A stretch of 42,036 nucleotides of DNA. Source: Bacillota bacterium. Lineage in GTDB: Bacteria; Bacillota; Sulfobacillia; Sulfobacillales; JAIMBI01. The notes beneath the pieces are model-generated. The model ran no database searches, was not told the DNA's origin, and was given only the letters and a program-made list of their open reading frames with translations. Positions 1 to 8,036 of this stretch are shown here, one piece after another. Made by a program: the position numbers and the translations under genes. Where the stretch lies: contig JAJZWS010000025.1 of assembly GCA_021846565.1 (NCBI GenBank), forward strand, positions 1 through 42,036. Reading direction: 5' to 3'. How positions within the stretch are numbered: position 1 is the stretch's first letter; each line of letters opens with the position of its first letter.

Positions 1-1
1 C

Positions 2-130
2 CGGGTGATTCGCTTGTCCAAGTTTGCCGTGATTGCCACCGAAGTGAGTCCCGAGCATCGCCAGAAGATATATGGCGAGTTTCTTGGAGAGGGTTCGCCG
101 GTGAAGTGGGTGCCCTGGCCAAACTGGTAG
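2..130 (+). CDS. C-terminal end of an unidentified protein (partial)
   Basis: An open frame runs in from the left edge and stops at the TAG at 128-130, giving the last 42 residues of a protein whose start lies outside the window. The tail is mixed charged and hydrophobic and ends in a tryptophan-rich WVPWPNW. I do not recognise a family from so short a piece. It points toward the convergent lipoyl-transfer gene, leaving about 110 bp in which I see no clear terminator. Confidence 0.4.
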   Translation, partial: RVIRLSKFAVIATEVSPEHRQKIYGEFLGEGSPVKWVPWPNW

Positions 131-239
131 CGTGCAGGCGATCGCATCAGCTGCCGGTTGTCTTGGGGGCGTGGGGCCGCTCGCGCGGGTCCTCGGCACC
201 GTGGCTGACCACGAAGCCGGCAGGAACCGGTGGGCCGCG

Positions 240-1019
240 TTACCGGGCCTCGGGTGGGGGAAACCGGCGCTCGCGCATCAGCGCCTCCGCCCGCGCCCAC
301 TCGTCTGGCCGCACGTCATCGGGCTCGAGGGACAGTGTCTCGGCGTATCCCGCCGCCAGGGCCGCGACGAGTTCGTCCGTAGAGGGCACGCGGCCCAACA
401 GCCGGTCCAGGCTCGTGACGGCACCGGCCGACAGTTGTTGCGTCGAGCCCGCGTCCCGGTACAGACGCTGAATGCGGTCGGTGATCGCCACCGGGTCCTG
501 ATGCACCACCAGCATGCCGCTCACCAGGGTGAATCCCTGGCGAATGGCCTGGGCGACGCCGGCCACTTTTTGCCCTCGCACCACGATGTCATACGGACCT
601 TCGCAATAGGAGCCGGGGGCCGCACCAAACTCGGCGGGCAGACCCAGCCGACGCAGGGCGGCGACGGCCCCCGCGGCCAGCTCGTGAAAGTTTCGGACGA
701 GCGTGGTGAGGTCGCGGCACGGCCGCGCCGCCCCAAACGAAAGCGTGCCCTCGTCCAGCAAGACGGCACTGCCGCCCCCAATGCGCAGGAACGCGGGCCA
801 CCCGTCGGCCTCCGCCGTCCGGGCGGCCTCCGCGATGCGGGGCAGGCGCCGGTCCTGCGGGCCCAGCAGCAGATAGCGGTGCTGCTCGCGCACCAAGACC
901 GCGGGCTCGCCGCCGGCCGCCGTGATGGCGATGGCCTCGGCGATCACCGGCGACAGGTGCAGGCGGTCGGGGTGGTTGGCCCGCGTGATGGGAAGCCAGC
1001 GATAGGGCATTTGGTCCAA
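240..1019 (-). CDS. LipL/LipM-type octanoyl/lipoyl transferase (biotin/lipoate ligase fold)
   Basis: Predicted to move octanoyl or lipoyl groups onto lipoyl domains in the cytoplasm. The fold's signature is visible: RIGGGSAVLL near residue 80 (the R-x-x-GGG substrate loop), then SYCEGPYDI near 138, whose Cys is in the position of the catalytic Cys of Bacillus LipL/LipM, then KVAGVAQ near 151, where the Lys contacts the acyl chain. A Cys rather than an ATP-binding arrangement favours an acyltransferase over an ATP-dependent lipoate ligase. About 259 residues, normal for the family. A GGAGGT site lies only one base before the GTG at 1025 but seven bases before the TTG at 1019, so I chose the TTG. 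Transcribed away from def. LipL versus LipM is not settled. Confidence 0.8.
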   Translation of the reverse strand: MDQMPYRWLPITRANHPDRLHLSPVIAEAIAITAAGGEPAVLVREQHRYLLLGPQDRRLPRIAEAARTAEADGWPAFLRIGGGSAVLLDEGTLSFGAARPCRDLTTLVRNFHELAAGAVAALRRLGLPAEFGAAPGSYCEGPYDIVVRGQKVAGVAQAIRQGFTLVSGMLVVHQDPVAITDRIQRLYRDAGSTQQLSAGAVTSLDRLLGRVPSTDELVAALAAGYAETLSLEPDDVRPDEWARAEALMRERRFPPPEAR

Positions 1020-1192
1020 CTGCACACCTCCAGGCGGCGGTGGGTCAAAAAAACCGCCCCCGGCAGTCTAGCGAAACGGCCCGGACTTTGAAAGCGGGCT
1101 CGCGCGTGCCACACTGAAGGAGCCGCAGTGCTCGAGAGGGTGCGCGGGCCACGACATTGTGGAGGCCGGAGGCCGATGGAGGACGATAAGCG

Positions 1193-1834
1193 TTGGAGCG
1201 TCCAATTTGCATGTTGCCGAGAGAAGCCGGGCTTTTAAGGCGGCGGTGCGTACGGGTGGCGAATTGGGGAGAGGCGTCGCGGCCGATTGAGGACCTGCTG
1301 GATACGTGGGGGACGGTGGCGGCGCATGGCATTGCCGCTCCGCAGATCGGGGTGCTGCGTCGGCTGTTTGTCTATCGGCCTTATGATGACGACGTGGATG
1401 AAAAGTCGGAAGCGGCCGCGCCGATTGCCGTCGTCAACCCGAAGGTCATCAAAGTGGCGGGGGAGTTAACCGACTATGACGGCTGCCTGTCCCTGCCAGG
1501 CATCTATGGGCAGACCCGGCGGGCGGAGCGGATCGAGATTTCGGCACAGCTGAGCCCCAGCGAGACGGTGCGGCTCAAATTCGAGGGATACACAGCCCGC
1601 ATCATCCAGCATGAGATGGACCACTTGGACGGCGTCTTGTGGATCGACCGGCTCACCGATGACGATCTGGACAACCTGTACACGCTGGCCGAAGCGCCCG
1701 CTGAGGGGGAGCCGGTCGACGGGGGCAGTGCGGCACCGCAGTCGGCCTTGAAGAAAACGCCACTCACCGACAGCGACCGGGAGTTTGTCGCAGGCGCCCG
1801 TCGGCCGCTGCCCGGGTTTGCTTTGCACTGGTGA
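1193..1834 (+). CDS. def: Peptide deformylase
   Basis: Removes the formyl group from the N-terminal methionine of new proteins; a metal enzyme acting at the ribosome. All three family motifs are present: GIAAPQIG (motif 1), DGCLSLPG (motif 2, with the metal-binding Cys) and QHEMDHLDG (motif 3, HExxH with both metal-binding His and the catalytic Glu). The protein is 213 residues, longer than the usual 150-190, because of an acidic linker and roughly 50-residue tail after motif 3. The start is a TTG nine bases after GGAGGA at 1178-1183. It converges on the asparagine synthetase gene with only nine bases between the stops. Confidence 0.93.
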   Translation: MERPICMLPREAGLLRRRCVRVANWGEASRPIEDLLDTWGTVAAHGIAAPQIGVLRRLFVYRPYDDDVDEKSEAAAPIAVVNPKVIKVAGELTDYDGCLSLPGIYGQTRRAERIEISAQLSPSETVRLKFEGYTARIIQHEMDHLDGVLWIDRLTDDDLDNLYTLAEAPAEGEPVDGGSAAPQSALKKTPLTDSDREFVAGARRPLPGFALHW

Positions 1835-1843
1835 GCGGCGCGG

Positions 1844-3697
1844 CTAGAGAGACACCGCGATGTGGTGCTGTCGAAACCAGTGGTCTGCCTGGACGAGATA
1901 TAAAAACAGGGCGGGAACCCCCATCATTTGTCCGAACCACGGCAGGGACCAGGAGCGGGGATCCGCTTGGACCAGGGCGTGCAAGGCGTCGCGATGCAAG
2001 AAGGGCCGCAGTGGCGACGAGGCGTCGTCCAGCAGCTCAATCATCGCTCGGCGGAATGCCTCGGCGTAGCTGGGGTGGTGCGTGGTGGGGTAGGGGGACT
2101 TCTGCCGTCGGCGCACCCGGTCGGGCAGAACCCCCGCCAGCGCCTCGCGCAGAATGCCCTTCGGCTCTCCTTGCCAGCTTTTCCAGGCCCACGGGATGTT
2201 CCACACATAGTCCACCAGGCGGTGGTCGCAAAACGGCACCCGGACTTCCAGGCTCGTCGCCATGCTCATCCGGTCCTTGCGGTCCAGAAGTGTCGGGAGA
2301 AAGCGCGTCAGGTTCAGGTACAGCACCTCACGGATGCGGCGCGCGGCTCCCGTTTCGCCGGGGAGCCGCGGCACCTCGTCCAGAGCTTCCTCGTATCGTT
2401 GGGCGACATAGGCTTCGGGGTTGAGCGTGTGGACCACCTCGGGTGCCAGAATGGCCAGGCGGTCGGGCAGGCGCCGGGCCCACGGGAATGTCGGCGCCGC
2501 CAGAGCGTCGGGTTGGTGGCACCAGGGGTACCCGCCAAACAGCTCGTCGGCGGCCTCGCCCGACAGAGCTACGACGGCGTGCTGGCGAATGGCTCGGCAA
2601 AACAGCAGGAGCGAAATGTCGATGTCGGCCATGCCCGGATGATCCCGCGCGGCGAGCGCATCATCGGCATGGGCCACGAGCCCTGGGGTGTCCACCAACA
2701 CCTCGTGGTGCTCCGTCTCCAGGAAAGTGGCCATCTCGCGCGCCCACGGGGCATCCAGGCTCCGCTGGAACGTGCTGGCCTCAAAGTAGCGCGCCTGGTC
2801 CACGAAGTCGACGGAAAACGTGTGCAGGTGGGGTCGTCCCCTCCGCGCCAGCTCTCGGGCGGCAAAGGCGGACACGGCGCTGGAGTCCAGCCCGCCCGAG
2901 AGCAGGGATACGAGCGGCACGTCCGATACCAGCTGGCGGCGGACGGCATCGTCCAGCAGATCGCGTACGGTGGCGCGGGTGGCGGCCAGGTCATCGGGGT
3001 GGTCGTGGCTCTCGAGGCGCCAATAACGCCATTGCTTGACGGACTCGCGGGTTGCCAACAGGCATTCGCCGCCTCGGAGCTCTTCGACGCCTTGAAAGAT
3101 CCCCGTGCCTGGGGTGCGAGCCGGTCCCACCGCAAACAGTTCCGTGAGGCCCGTCGCGTCCAGCACGGCCGGCACCGCTGGGTGCGCCAACAGTGCCTTG
3201 ACCTCCGAGCCGAACAGGAACCCGTGCGGCTGACGGACGAAGAACAGTGGCTTGACTCCCATGCGGTCCCGCGCCATGAGGAACGACCGTCGGCCATGGT
3301 CGTAGAAGGCAAAGGCGAAAATCCCGTTCAAACGCGCCAGCGCATCGGCTCCCCACTCCGCCAACGCATGGAGCAGCACCTCGGTGTCCGAGTGGCCGAT
3401 AAATCGATGCCCCAGCGGCGCCAGCTCCTGGGCCAACTCGGGCGTATTGTAAAGCTCGCCGTTGTACGCGAGGGAAAAACCGGGCTGCCCGCCCGGTCCC
3501 GCCAGATGCATGGGCTGGCGACCGCCCTCGGGATCGATGACGGTGAGCCGGCGGTGCGCCCACCCAATGCCCGGTGCCCGCCACTCCGTCCGGTCGTCGG
3601 GTCCCCGGCAGGCGAGCCGTTCCCCCATGGCCGCCAAAATGGGACCCGGGGCGGGGTCCACATCCATAAAGTCAATGCCACCCGCAATACCGCACAT
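1844..3697 (-). CDS. asnB: Asparagine synthetase, glutamine-hydrolysing (AsnO/AsnB type)
   Basis: Makes asparagine from aspartate, ATP and glutamine. Residue 2 is the Cys nucleophile (MCGIAG) of the N-terminal Ntn-type glutaminase domain (about 1-190), with RGPD near 31 and YNGELYN near 78. The synthetase half has the ATP pyrophosphatase loop SGGLDSS at 267-273 and the later SGEAADELFGGY motif. The length of 617 residues matches Bacillus AsnO. The frame is open upstream to 4153, but Cys must be residue 2, so the ATG at 3697, preceded by a GGGGGG ribosome site, is the start. It is last in a minus-strand run after the SDR and zinc-ribbon genes. It could instead amidate another carboxylate, as in AsnO-like spore or envelope enzymes; the fold itself is certain. 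Confidence 0.93.
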   Translation of the reverse strand: MCGIAGGIDFMDVDPAPGPILAAMGERLACRGPDDRTEWRAPGIGWAHRRLTVIDPEGGRQPMHLAGPGGQPGFSLAYNGELYNTPELAQELAPLGHRFIGHSDTEVLLHALAEWGADALARLNGIFAFAFYDHGRRSFLMARDRMGVKPLFFVRQPHGFLFGSEVKALLAHPAVPAVLDATGLTELFAVGPARTPGTGIFQGVEELRGGECLLATRESVKQWRYWRLESHDHPDDLAATRATVRDLLDDAVRRQLVSDVPLVSLLSGGLDSSAVSAFAARELARRGRPHLHTFSVDFVDQARYFEASTFQRSLDAPWAREMATFLETEHHEVLVDTPGLVAHADDALAARDHPGMADIDISLLLFCRAIRQHAVVALSGEAADELFGGYPWCHQPDALAAPTFPWARRLPDRLAILAPEVVHTLNPEAYVAQRYEEALDEVPRLPGETGAARRIREVLYLNLTRFLPTLLDRKDRMSMATSLEVRVPFCDHRLVDYVWNIPWAWKSWQGEPKGILREALAGVLPDRVRRRQKSPYPTTHHPSYAEAFRRAMIELLDDASSPLRPFLHRDALHALVQADPRSWSLPWFGQMMGVPALFLYLVQADHWFRQHHIAVSL

Positions 3698-3771
3698 TAA
3701 CGTCCCCCCTGCCGCATGGGGATACGGTATGAGGGCGGGGCACTCAGGTGACTGGCAACAAGTGGCGGCGA

Positions 3772-4170
3772 TCAGGGGTCCTGCGCGGATCGGTCCAGCC
3801 GCAGATAGATGGACGCGGCCAGCGCGGCAATGCCGAGTCCGAGCCACGGATCGCCGCCGCTGCCCCTGGCCACTGCGGCCAAGAACCCGACGATGGTCAA
3901 GACCCCGCCCAACAGAGCCACCAGACGGTCGATGGGTTGGCCCGCCAGCCCGAGCGCGCGCGGAAGGACCTGACGGTCCCTTTCGCCGGCCTGAGGGGTC
4001 AGAGCCAGCCGCCGGACGCGGGGCGGGGTCCGCACGGGGGGCGGCACCGGCTCGGTGCGCGGCTCGGGTGCCGGGGCCGGCGGGGGCTCTGCGGCCACCG
4101 CGCGGCCGCAGTACGGGCAGAAGGCGCTGTCCGCCGGAATCGTCGTTTCGCACGCTTCACAACGCCACAT
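3772..4170 (-). CDS. Zinc-ribbon membrane protein of unknown function
   Basis: A 132-residue protein with an N-terminal zinc ribbon (Cys4-x2-Cys7 and Cys18-x2-Cys21 in CPYCG), a Pro/Glu-rich linker (about 28-50), a basic segment, and two hydrophobic segments (about 83-101 and 108-123) likely to form a membrane hairpin. This layout is common in bacterial 'zinc-ribbon domain-containing' proteins and no activity is known. The ATG at 4170 follows AGGAGA by about eight bases. It sits between the SDR gene (68-bp gap) and the asparagine synthetase gene (74-bp gap) on the same strand, so the three may share a transcript. The asparagine synthetase frame is also open across most of this gene, but the zinc ribbon shows which frame is real here. 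Confidence 0.75.
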   Translation of the reverse strand: MWRCEACETTIPADSAFCPYCGRAVAAEPPPAPAPEPRTEPVPPPVRTPPRVRRLALTPQAGERDRQVLPRALGLAGQPIDRLVALLGGVLTIVGFLAAVARGSGGDPWLGLGIAALAASIYLRLDRSAQDP

Positions 4171-4238
4171 GAGATCATCTCCTCTTGCGGTTTCCTGCAC
4201 ACATCGGCTGAGAGCGGTCGAGCCTGAGCCTAACAGAT

Positions 4239-4976
4239 CTATTCGCCCGTAGGCCCCGTTTGCGGACTGACCGGGGTGAGCACCAGTTCCGACACGGCAG
4301 ATGCGCCGGGAATTACCAGCGCAAGCAGCGCGTCGGCCACCGCGGTCGCCGACAGCACTCCGGGCCGCGCGGATGCCTCGAACGTGGGCGGGTACACCAC
4401 GGAGACGGACACGCCGGTACCTGAAAGCTCGGCGTCGAGCGCGTGGGCAAAGACGGCGAGGCTCGACTTGGCCACCAGGTAAGGGACCGAGGTCCCCCGC
4501 GGGTTGGTCCCTCGGCCGGGAGCCACCGCGGCCGCCGCCACGAGTACGAGTTGCCCCTCGCCGCGGGCGACCATGCGGGGCAGGAACGCCTGGGCGATCC
4601 AATGTGCGCCCAAGACGGCGGTGTCAAGGATGCCGCGTACCACAGGGGGGTCCAGCGCGAACAGGCGCCCGCTGGCAAACTGGCCGGCGGCGTGGACAAT
4701 CCCCTGAAACGGGCCGCCGTCGCGGTGCAGCCGGTCGGCCAGCGCCCAGACCGCCGACGCGTCCGCCACGTCGCAGACGGCCTCCTCGACGGCGGCGGAG
4801 GGATGGAGGGTCCGGCGGGCCCCGGCCAAGGAAGCGGCGGTGCGTCCCACCAGCACCACCTCAGCCCCAGCCTGGGTGAGCCGCGCCGCCAGCGCGGTGC
4901 CGAGACGCCCAGACGCCCCGGTGATCAGGTATCGGCCGTGGAGCGGGGAGCGGCTCGGAATACTGTCCACAGGCAC
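4239..4976 (-). CDS. Short-chain dehydrogenase/reductase-like protein, active-site Ser missing
   Basis: A 245-residue Rossmann protein of the classical SDR type. TGASGRLG at 19-26 is the cofactor loop, HAAG at 95-98 replaces NNAG, and Tyr166-x3-Lys170 (YLVAK) is the catalytic pair. The strand that should carry the catalytic serine reads LVLVAAAAVAPG, with alanines where Ser is expected, so normal dehydrogenase activity is doubtful. The start is a GTG at 4976 behind AAAGG; a second GTG two codons later is possible. It is divergent from a second SDR gene starting at 5112, across a 135-bp gap with an AT-rich patch near 5026-5040 that could hold both promoters. The substrate is unknown. Confidence 0.8.
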   Translation of the reverse strand: MPVDSIPSRSPLHGRYLITGASGRLGTALAARLTQAGAEVVLVGRTAASLAGARRTLHPSAAVEEAVCDVADASAVWALADRLHRDGGPFQGIVHAAGQFASGRLFALDPPVVRGILDTAVLGAHWIAQAFLPRMVARGEGQLVLVAAAAVAPGRGTNPRGTSVPYLVAKSSLAVFAHALDAELSGTGVSVSVVYPPTFEASARPGVLSATAVADALLALVIPGASAVSELVLTPVSPQTGPTGE

Positions 4977-5111
4977 CTGCCTTTCTCGTCGGCCAGCGGG
5001 ACTGGACCCGGGCCCGGATGCCTACTACCATATAGCATAACGCGAGTTCGCCCCGACGGCCCCGAGGAACGGTCGGGTGGGCGGGATGCTGAGTCGGCGA
5101 AAGGGGGCGGC

Positions 5112-6056
5112 GTGCAAATCGAGACCCCCGAGACTTGGGCCGTGGTGACGGCCGGAGTGCATGGTCTGGGTCGGTCCATCGCCGAGCGGTTGGCGGAGGC
5201 GGGATTGGGTGTGGTGGCGACGACGCGACATGTGGATGCGGGCGCGGCCGCTTGGGCAGCTCAGGTCAGCGCGGCGGCTCAGCGACCGGTGCAAGTGGCG
5301 CCGTGGGACCCTGCGGACCCGGCGACCGATGACGCGGTGCTGGCGGTGCTGGCTCGAGCGGGGGCCGTCTTACGGGTGTTGGTGAACAACGCCGGTCCCT
5401 TTCGGCGCGCACGCCAGTCGCTTGCCGACGTGTCCCTCGAGACGATGACGCTGCTTTGGCAGGGCAATGTGGGGGGTGGGGTGCGCTTGACCCAGCGGCT
5501 CTTGCCCTCGTTGCGCGCGAGCGGCGAGGGACGCATCGTCAACCTCGGTGCGGTGGGGGCCGGCGCGGCCAGCGGGTGGACGGGCCGCGGGGCATACGCC
5601 GCCTCCAAGGCGGCGCTCGCTTCGCTGACCCGAACCTGGGCGCTGGAGGAGGCTCGCCACGGGGTGACGGCCAACATGGTGTGCCCGAGTGACGTCCACG
5701 CCCGCGACAAAGAGGCGCGGGAGCTCGGACGACACCGGCCCAGCGGAGCCGACGTCGCGGCGGTCGTGGCGTTTTTCGCGGGAACGGGGGCCCGATTCGT
5801 GACGGGCCAGGTGGTGGAACTGTCCTTTGGCGACGGCCCGCGTCTGCGGCCCGGAGAGACCACCGGGTCGCCGACGGCCACGCTGCTGCCGGCCGGCGTG
5901 CACGTCCAGTTGGCACGAGACGCTCGCGTCTATGAGATTCTGCAGGCGCGCACCGAAGGCGCCTCCGTGGAATATTTGGTGGGGCCAGCGACCGGAGATC
6001 CGCGCTGGGTGGCCGGCGACTCGGTGCGGAAGGTCGTGGCCGAGCCTGATCCTTAG
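5112..6056 (+). CDS. SDR-family protein with C-terminal extension, active-site Ser missing
   Basis: A 314-residue protein whose first 235 or so residues are a classical SDR fold: TAGVHGLG at 13-20, NNAG at 92-95 and Tyr162-x3-Lys166 (YAASK). The strand before the active site reads IVNLGAVGAG, with no Ser where one normally precedes Tyr by about 13 residues. After the SDR core there are about 75 further residues, rich in Asp, Gly and Val, that I cannot assign. The frame is open far upstream (from 4443), but the GTG at 5112, five bases after AAGGGGG, fits the SDR N-terminus. It is divergent from the other SDR gene. Partners and substrate are unknown; it may act as a nucleotide-binding or regulatory homologue. 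Confidence 0.78.
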   Translation: MQIETPETWAVVTAGVHGLGRSIAERLAEAGLGVVATTRHVDAGAAAWAAQVSAAAQRPVQVAPWDPADPATDDAVLAVLARAGAVLRVLVNNAGPFRRARQSLADVSLETMTLLWQGNVGGGVRLTQRLLPSLRASGEGRIVNLGAVGAGAASGWTGRGAYAASKAALASLTRTWALEEARHGVTANMVCPSDVHARDKEARELGRHRPSGADVAAVVAFFAGTGARFVTGQVVELSFGDGPRLRPGETTGSPTATLLPAGVHVQLARDARVYEILQARTEGASVEYLVGPATGDPRWVAGDSVRKVVAEPDP

Positions 6057-6065
6057 CGGCAGGCC

Positions 6066-6095
6066 TTGCGCAGTTGGCAGCGGTACGGATAAACT
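6066..6095 (+). promoter_or_regulatory. Sigma-A-type promoter for the small membrane protein
   Basis: TTGCGC at 6066-6071 and TAAACT at 6090-6095 are separated by 18 bp. They lie just after the stop of the SDR gene and about 55 bp before the start of the downstream small gene. Assigned by consensus match only. Confidence 0.45.
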
Positions 6096-6149
6096 AGGTG
6101 GCACTTCCAGACGTTTGGGCACACTTACTCCAGACAGGAGGCGGATCGG

Positions 6150-6386
6150 ATGCCCGGGTGGCACATTCCCATGGTTCAAGCCACGATCTATGGCATCGGC
6201 ATTGGTCTGGTGGCGTGTGTGGCGGTGCTCGTGTGGATGGCGTGGCGTGTCTCCGTGAAAGAGAACCAATACGGGCAGAGGCGCCCGGTCCGTCCTCATT
6301 TGACCGTGATTAAAGGCGGGAACCGGACCCCGCGGGAGCTGAAGCCTCGGCCCCGCCGGGAACGCCGCCGCCGCTCGGGCGCCTGA
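6150..6386 (+). CDS. Small single-pass membrane protein with basic tail
   Basis: A 78-residue protein with one hydrophobic helix (about residues 9-32) followed by a strongly basic cytoplasmic tail that ends in many Arg and Pro residues. The start is well supported by AGGAGG at 6136-6141, eight bases before the ATG. I recognise no family. It ends five bases from the convergent YtxG-like gene. The positive tail could bind nucleic acid or membrane lipid, but that is only inference. Confidence 0.65.
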   Translation: MPGWHIPMVQATIYGIGIGLVACVAVLVWMAWRVSVKENQYGQRRPVRPHLTVIKGGNRTPRELKPRPRRERRRRSGA

Positions 6387-6391
6387 CGGGT

Positions 6392-6811
6392 CTACGCGGA
6401 GGGAGCTGACGGGCCCCCCGGCCCGGTGTTGCGGCGGGCTGCCAGCGCCTTCACGGCCAGCACCCCCAAGGGAATGCCCACCCGCGTCCACAGCGTGCGG
6501 CGGACAGCGGCCGGGGCGGCAGCGGGCGTGCGGTGGCGCCAGAGCCGCCACAACTCGACGGCCACGAGTGCGTAGCGGGCTCCGCGGCTCACCTCACCCA
6601 ACACGACCCCCATCTGGCGACTGGTTGTGCGCACTTGTGCGGCAGTGGCCACCAGTTCGGTCCGTACCTCGTCCAATCCCGTCGTCAGTTGCTTTTCCAG
6701 CCGCAAAACGAGTCGGACCAGCGCGCCCAACAGGGCCAACCCGGCCAGCCCCGTCAACGCGATGAATGCCAGGATGACCAGCAGTAACGTGGAATCGGTA
6801 CCTGGCGTCAC
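6392..6811 (-). CDS. YtxG-like (DUF948-type) membrane protein
   Basis: A 139-residue protein with an N-terminal membrane helix (about 9-35), then a predicted amphipathic coiled region of Leu, Val, Thr and Arg heptads (about 36-85), and a short hydrophobic stretch near 110-125. This layout matches DUF948/YtxG-type proteins, which sit beside ytxH in Bacillus general-stress operons. The GTG start is one base after the stop of the ytxH-like gene, so the two are translationally close and surely co-transcribed. The proposed role in envelope stress comes from the Bacillus operon, not from this sequence. Confidence 0.6.
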   Translation of the reverse strand: MTPGTDSTLLLVILAFIALTGLAGLALLGALVRLVLRLEKQLTTGLDEVRTELVATAAQVRTTSRQMGVVLGEVSRGARYALVAVELWRLWRHRTPAAAPAAVRRTLWTRVGIPLGVLAVKALAARRNTGPGGPSAPSA

Positions 6812-6812
6812 G

Positions 6813-7112
6813 TCAGCTCTCGGCGGGCGCCGAAGCGTCCGCGCTGCTGGCGGCTGGCAGCTGGGTCTCGTGACTCCACAGGCGCCGCCCCTGGTCTACG
6901 ACCGGGTCCACCACGGCGCTCTTCAACTGGTCAACCACCGGATCTACCACGACCTGTCTCAACTGATCCGCCGAATCCTGGGCCTTCTTTTTGAGCGTTT
7001 CCCGCGTCTCCTGACCCGAACGAGGGGCAAACAGCAGGCCTGCCGCCACGCCGACGATCAGTCCCAGCGCCAACCCGCTCACTCGGTCCCAGGTGTGTCC
7101 GTCGTCCGCCAT
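6813..7112 (-). CDS. YtxH-family membrane protein
   Basis: The 99-residue product has a glycine-rich helix (LALGLIVGVAAGLLFAP, about 13-30) followed by the YtxH signature APRSGQETRE and a long charged helix (about 35-75) containing the repeated motif VVDPVVDQ. YtxH proteins are small stress-induced membrane-anchored proteins of Gram-positive bacteria. The ATG at 7112 has AAGGAGG eleven bases upstream; twenty further in-frame codons upstream lack such a site. First gene of a two-gene operon with the YtxG-like gene. Confidence 0.75.
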   Translation of the reverse strand: MADDGHTWDRVSGLALGLIVGVAAGLLFAPRSGQETRETLKKKAQDSADQLRQVVVDPVVDQLKSAVVDPVVDQGRRLWSHETQLPAASSADASAPAES

Positions 7113-7196
7113 TGTTTCCGTCGCCTCCTTGCGTAGTCCTCTCGTTGGCGCACCCGGCGATTCGGCTGCCAAAAACCTTGCCGTCCCGCGAGAGAC

Positions 7197-7221
7197 AAAA
7201 AATCCGCCGATCGGGATCGGC
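7197..7221 (-). terminator. Possible intrinsic terminator (minus strand)
   Basis: On the minus strand GCCGATC-CC-GATCGGC is followed by GGATTTTTTGT, a short perfect stem with a T run. It would stop minus-strand transcripts coming from the gene-poor region on the right before they enter ytxH, or act as a leader terminator for ytxH. The stem is only 7 bp with a tiny loop. Confidence 0.4.
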
Positions 7222-7313
7222 TGAATCCGGCATTACGCCGAGTCTAAATCCTATGCGCTGGCGTTAGTGTGGCACAATGGGCCGAACCCGTCCAGCCACG
7301 GTGGGCTCTATGC

Positions 7314-7444
7314 TAAAACCTGTGGGATCGCGTAGCCGCAGAAAGAAGCGGCAGCACGTCCAATTCGTAGGTCGCTCCGGCCGACGGACGAGGGGGCTTC
7401 CCGCCGGCACCGAGGATCGTGCATCGCCGGCAGCCGTGTTAGGC
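7314..7444 (+). repeat. 131-bp degenerate dispersed repeat, copy A
   Basis: Begins TAAAACCTGTGGGATCGCG and ends near GTGTTAGGCG. It aligns along its whole length, by eye about three quarters identical with few gaps, with copy B at 8998-9128 in the same orientation. Neither strand keeps an intact gene. Plus-strand conceptual translation gives a shared basic peptide pattern (RKKR, then TRGLP). The minus strand gives a shared WTC-x-RFFL, later GF and EP pattern. It may be a decayed mobile-element fragment. Confidence 0.7.
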
Positions 7445-7707
7445 GAACGACGGTAGGGTGGCGGACCCAGATCGCACAGCCCGGCGCTGAGCCCTACGCG
7501 GTCGGCGTCTTCTCCCATTTGCCCGAGGGGTGTCCGACGGGATTCCGCGCGTCCGAGGCCCGGAGCCCGGTGTCGCGACCGTGTGTCCATCAAGCCCGCG
7601 ATCTAGCTGCTCCCCATTCGTAGCCGCCATAACCCCGTTGGCACCTCACGGGTCCGCACCAGGCCGATGACCGCGGCCGAGGGGCCTCTGCGGGGTGGTT
7701 GTTTGAG

Positions 7708-7736
7708 TTGACACCCACGGTCCGCCCCCGTAGCAT
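7708..7736 (+). promoter_or_regulatory. Sigma-A promoter for the FMN riboswitch transcript
   Basis: A perfect -35 box TTGACA at 7708-7713, a 17-bp spacer and TAGCAT at 7731-7736 (4 of 6 to TATAAT). Transcription would begin near 7743, some 60 bp before the aptamer, giving a leader of about 320 nt. Confidence 0.6.
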
Positions 7737-7800
7737 GGCTCAGTGCAGTCGCCGTGTTGGCGACCCGCTGTCGCGGGGGGAGTCGTCCCAATTTCATAGA

Positions 7801-7972
7801 CCTTCAGGGCAGGGTGAGGCCGCTGAGCGGCGGCCAATTCCCGATCGGTGGTAATTCAGCCAAGTCTGATGAGCCCACGAGCTGCCGAATCGCATCGCGC
7901 ACCGCGCGGGCGACTCGGATGCAGGAACGGGTGCGAATCCCGTGCCGACGGTACAGTCCGGATGGAAGAAGG
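7801..7972 (+). promoter_or_regulatory. FMN riboswitch (RFN element) aptamer
   Basis: All conserved blocks of the RFN element occur in order: AGGGCAGGGTGA, AATTCCCGATCGGTGGT, GAGCCCACGA, GGGTGCGAATCCCGTGCCGACGG (split here as GGGTGCGAATCCC then GTGCCGACGGTACAG) and TCCGGATGGAAGAAGG. The P1 helix pairs CCTTC at 7801-7805 with GAAGG at 7968-7972. FMN binding to this RNA normally lowers expression of riboflavin synthesis or uptake genes. An unusual 18-nt insert, GGCCGC-TGAGCG-GCGGCC at 7818-7835, forms its own 6-bp hairpin inside the normally short, conserved P2 loop. The only gene downstream is an EamA-family transporter. Confidence 0.93.
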
Positions 7973-8036
7973 CGTTCTCATGCCCCGGTGCCGCGCCGAG
8001 TCGGCTGGTGCCCCCGGGCAGGGATTAGACCCTGAG

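Noticed and set aside
1928-3700. A 590-codon plus-strand frame opposite the asparagine synthetase gene
   Set aside because: Shadow of a gene with full catalytic motifs; no domain, no ribosome site.
3698-4153. N-terminal extension of asparagine synthetase to 769 residues
   Set aside because: Cys must be residue 2 for the glutaminase, and the extension overlaps the zinc-ribbon gene in another frame.
4443-5111. Long N-terminal extension of the second SDR protein
   Set aside because: The upstream 223 codons are antisense to the first SDR gene; the TGxxxGxG loop begins right after the GTG at 5112.
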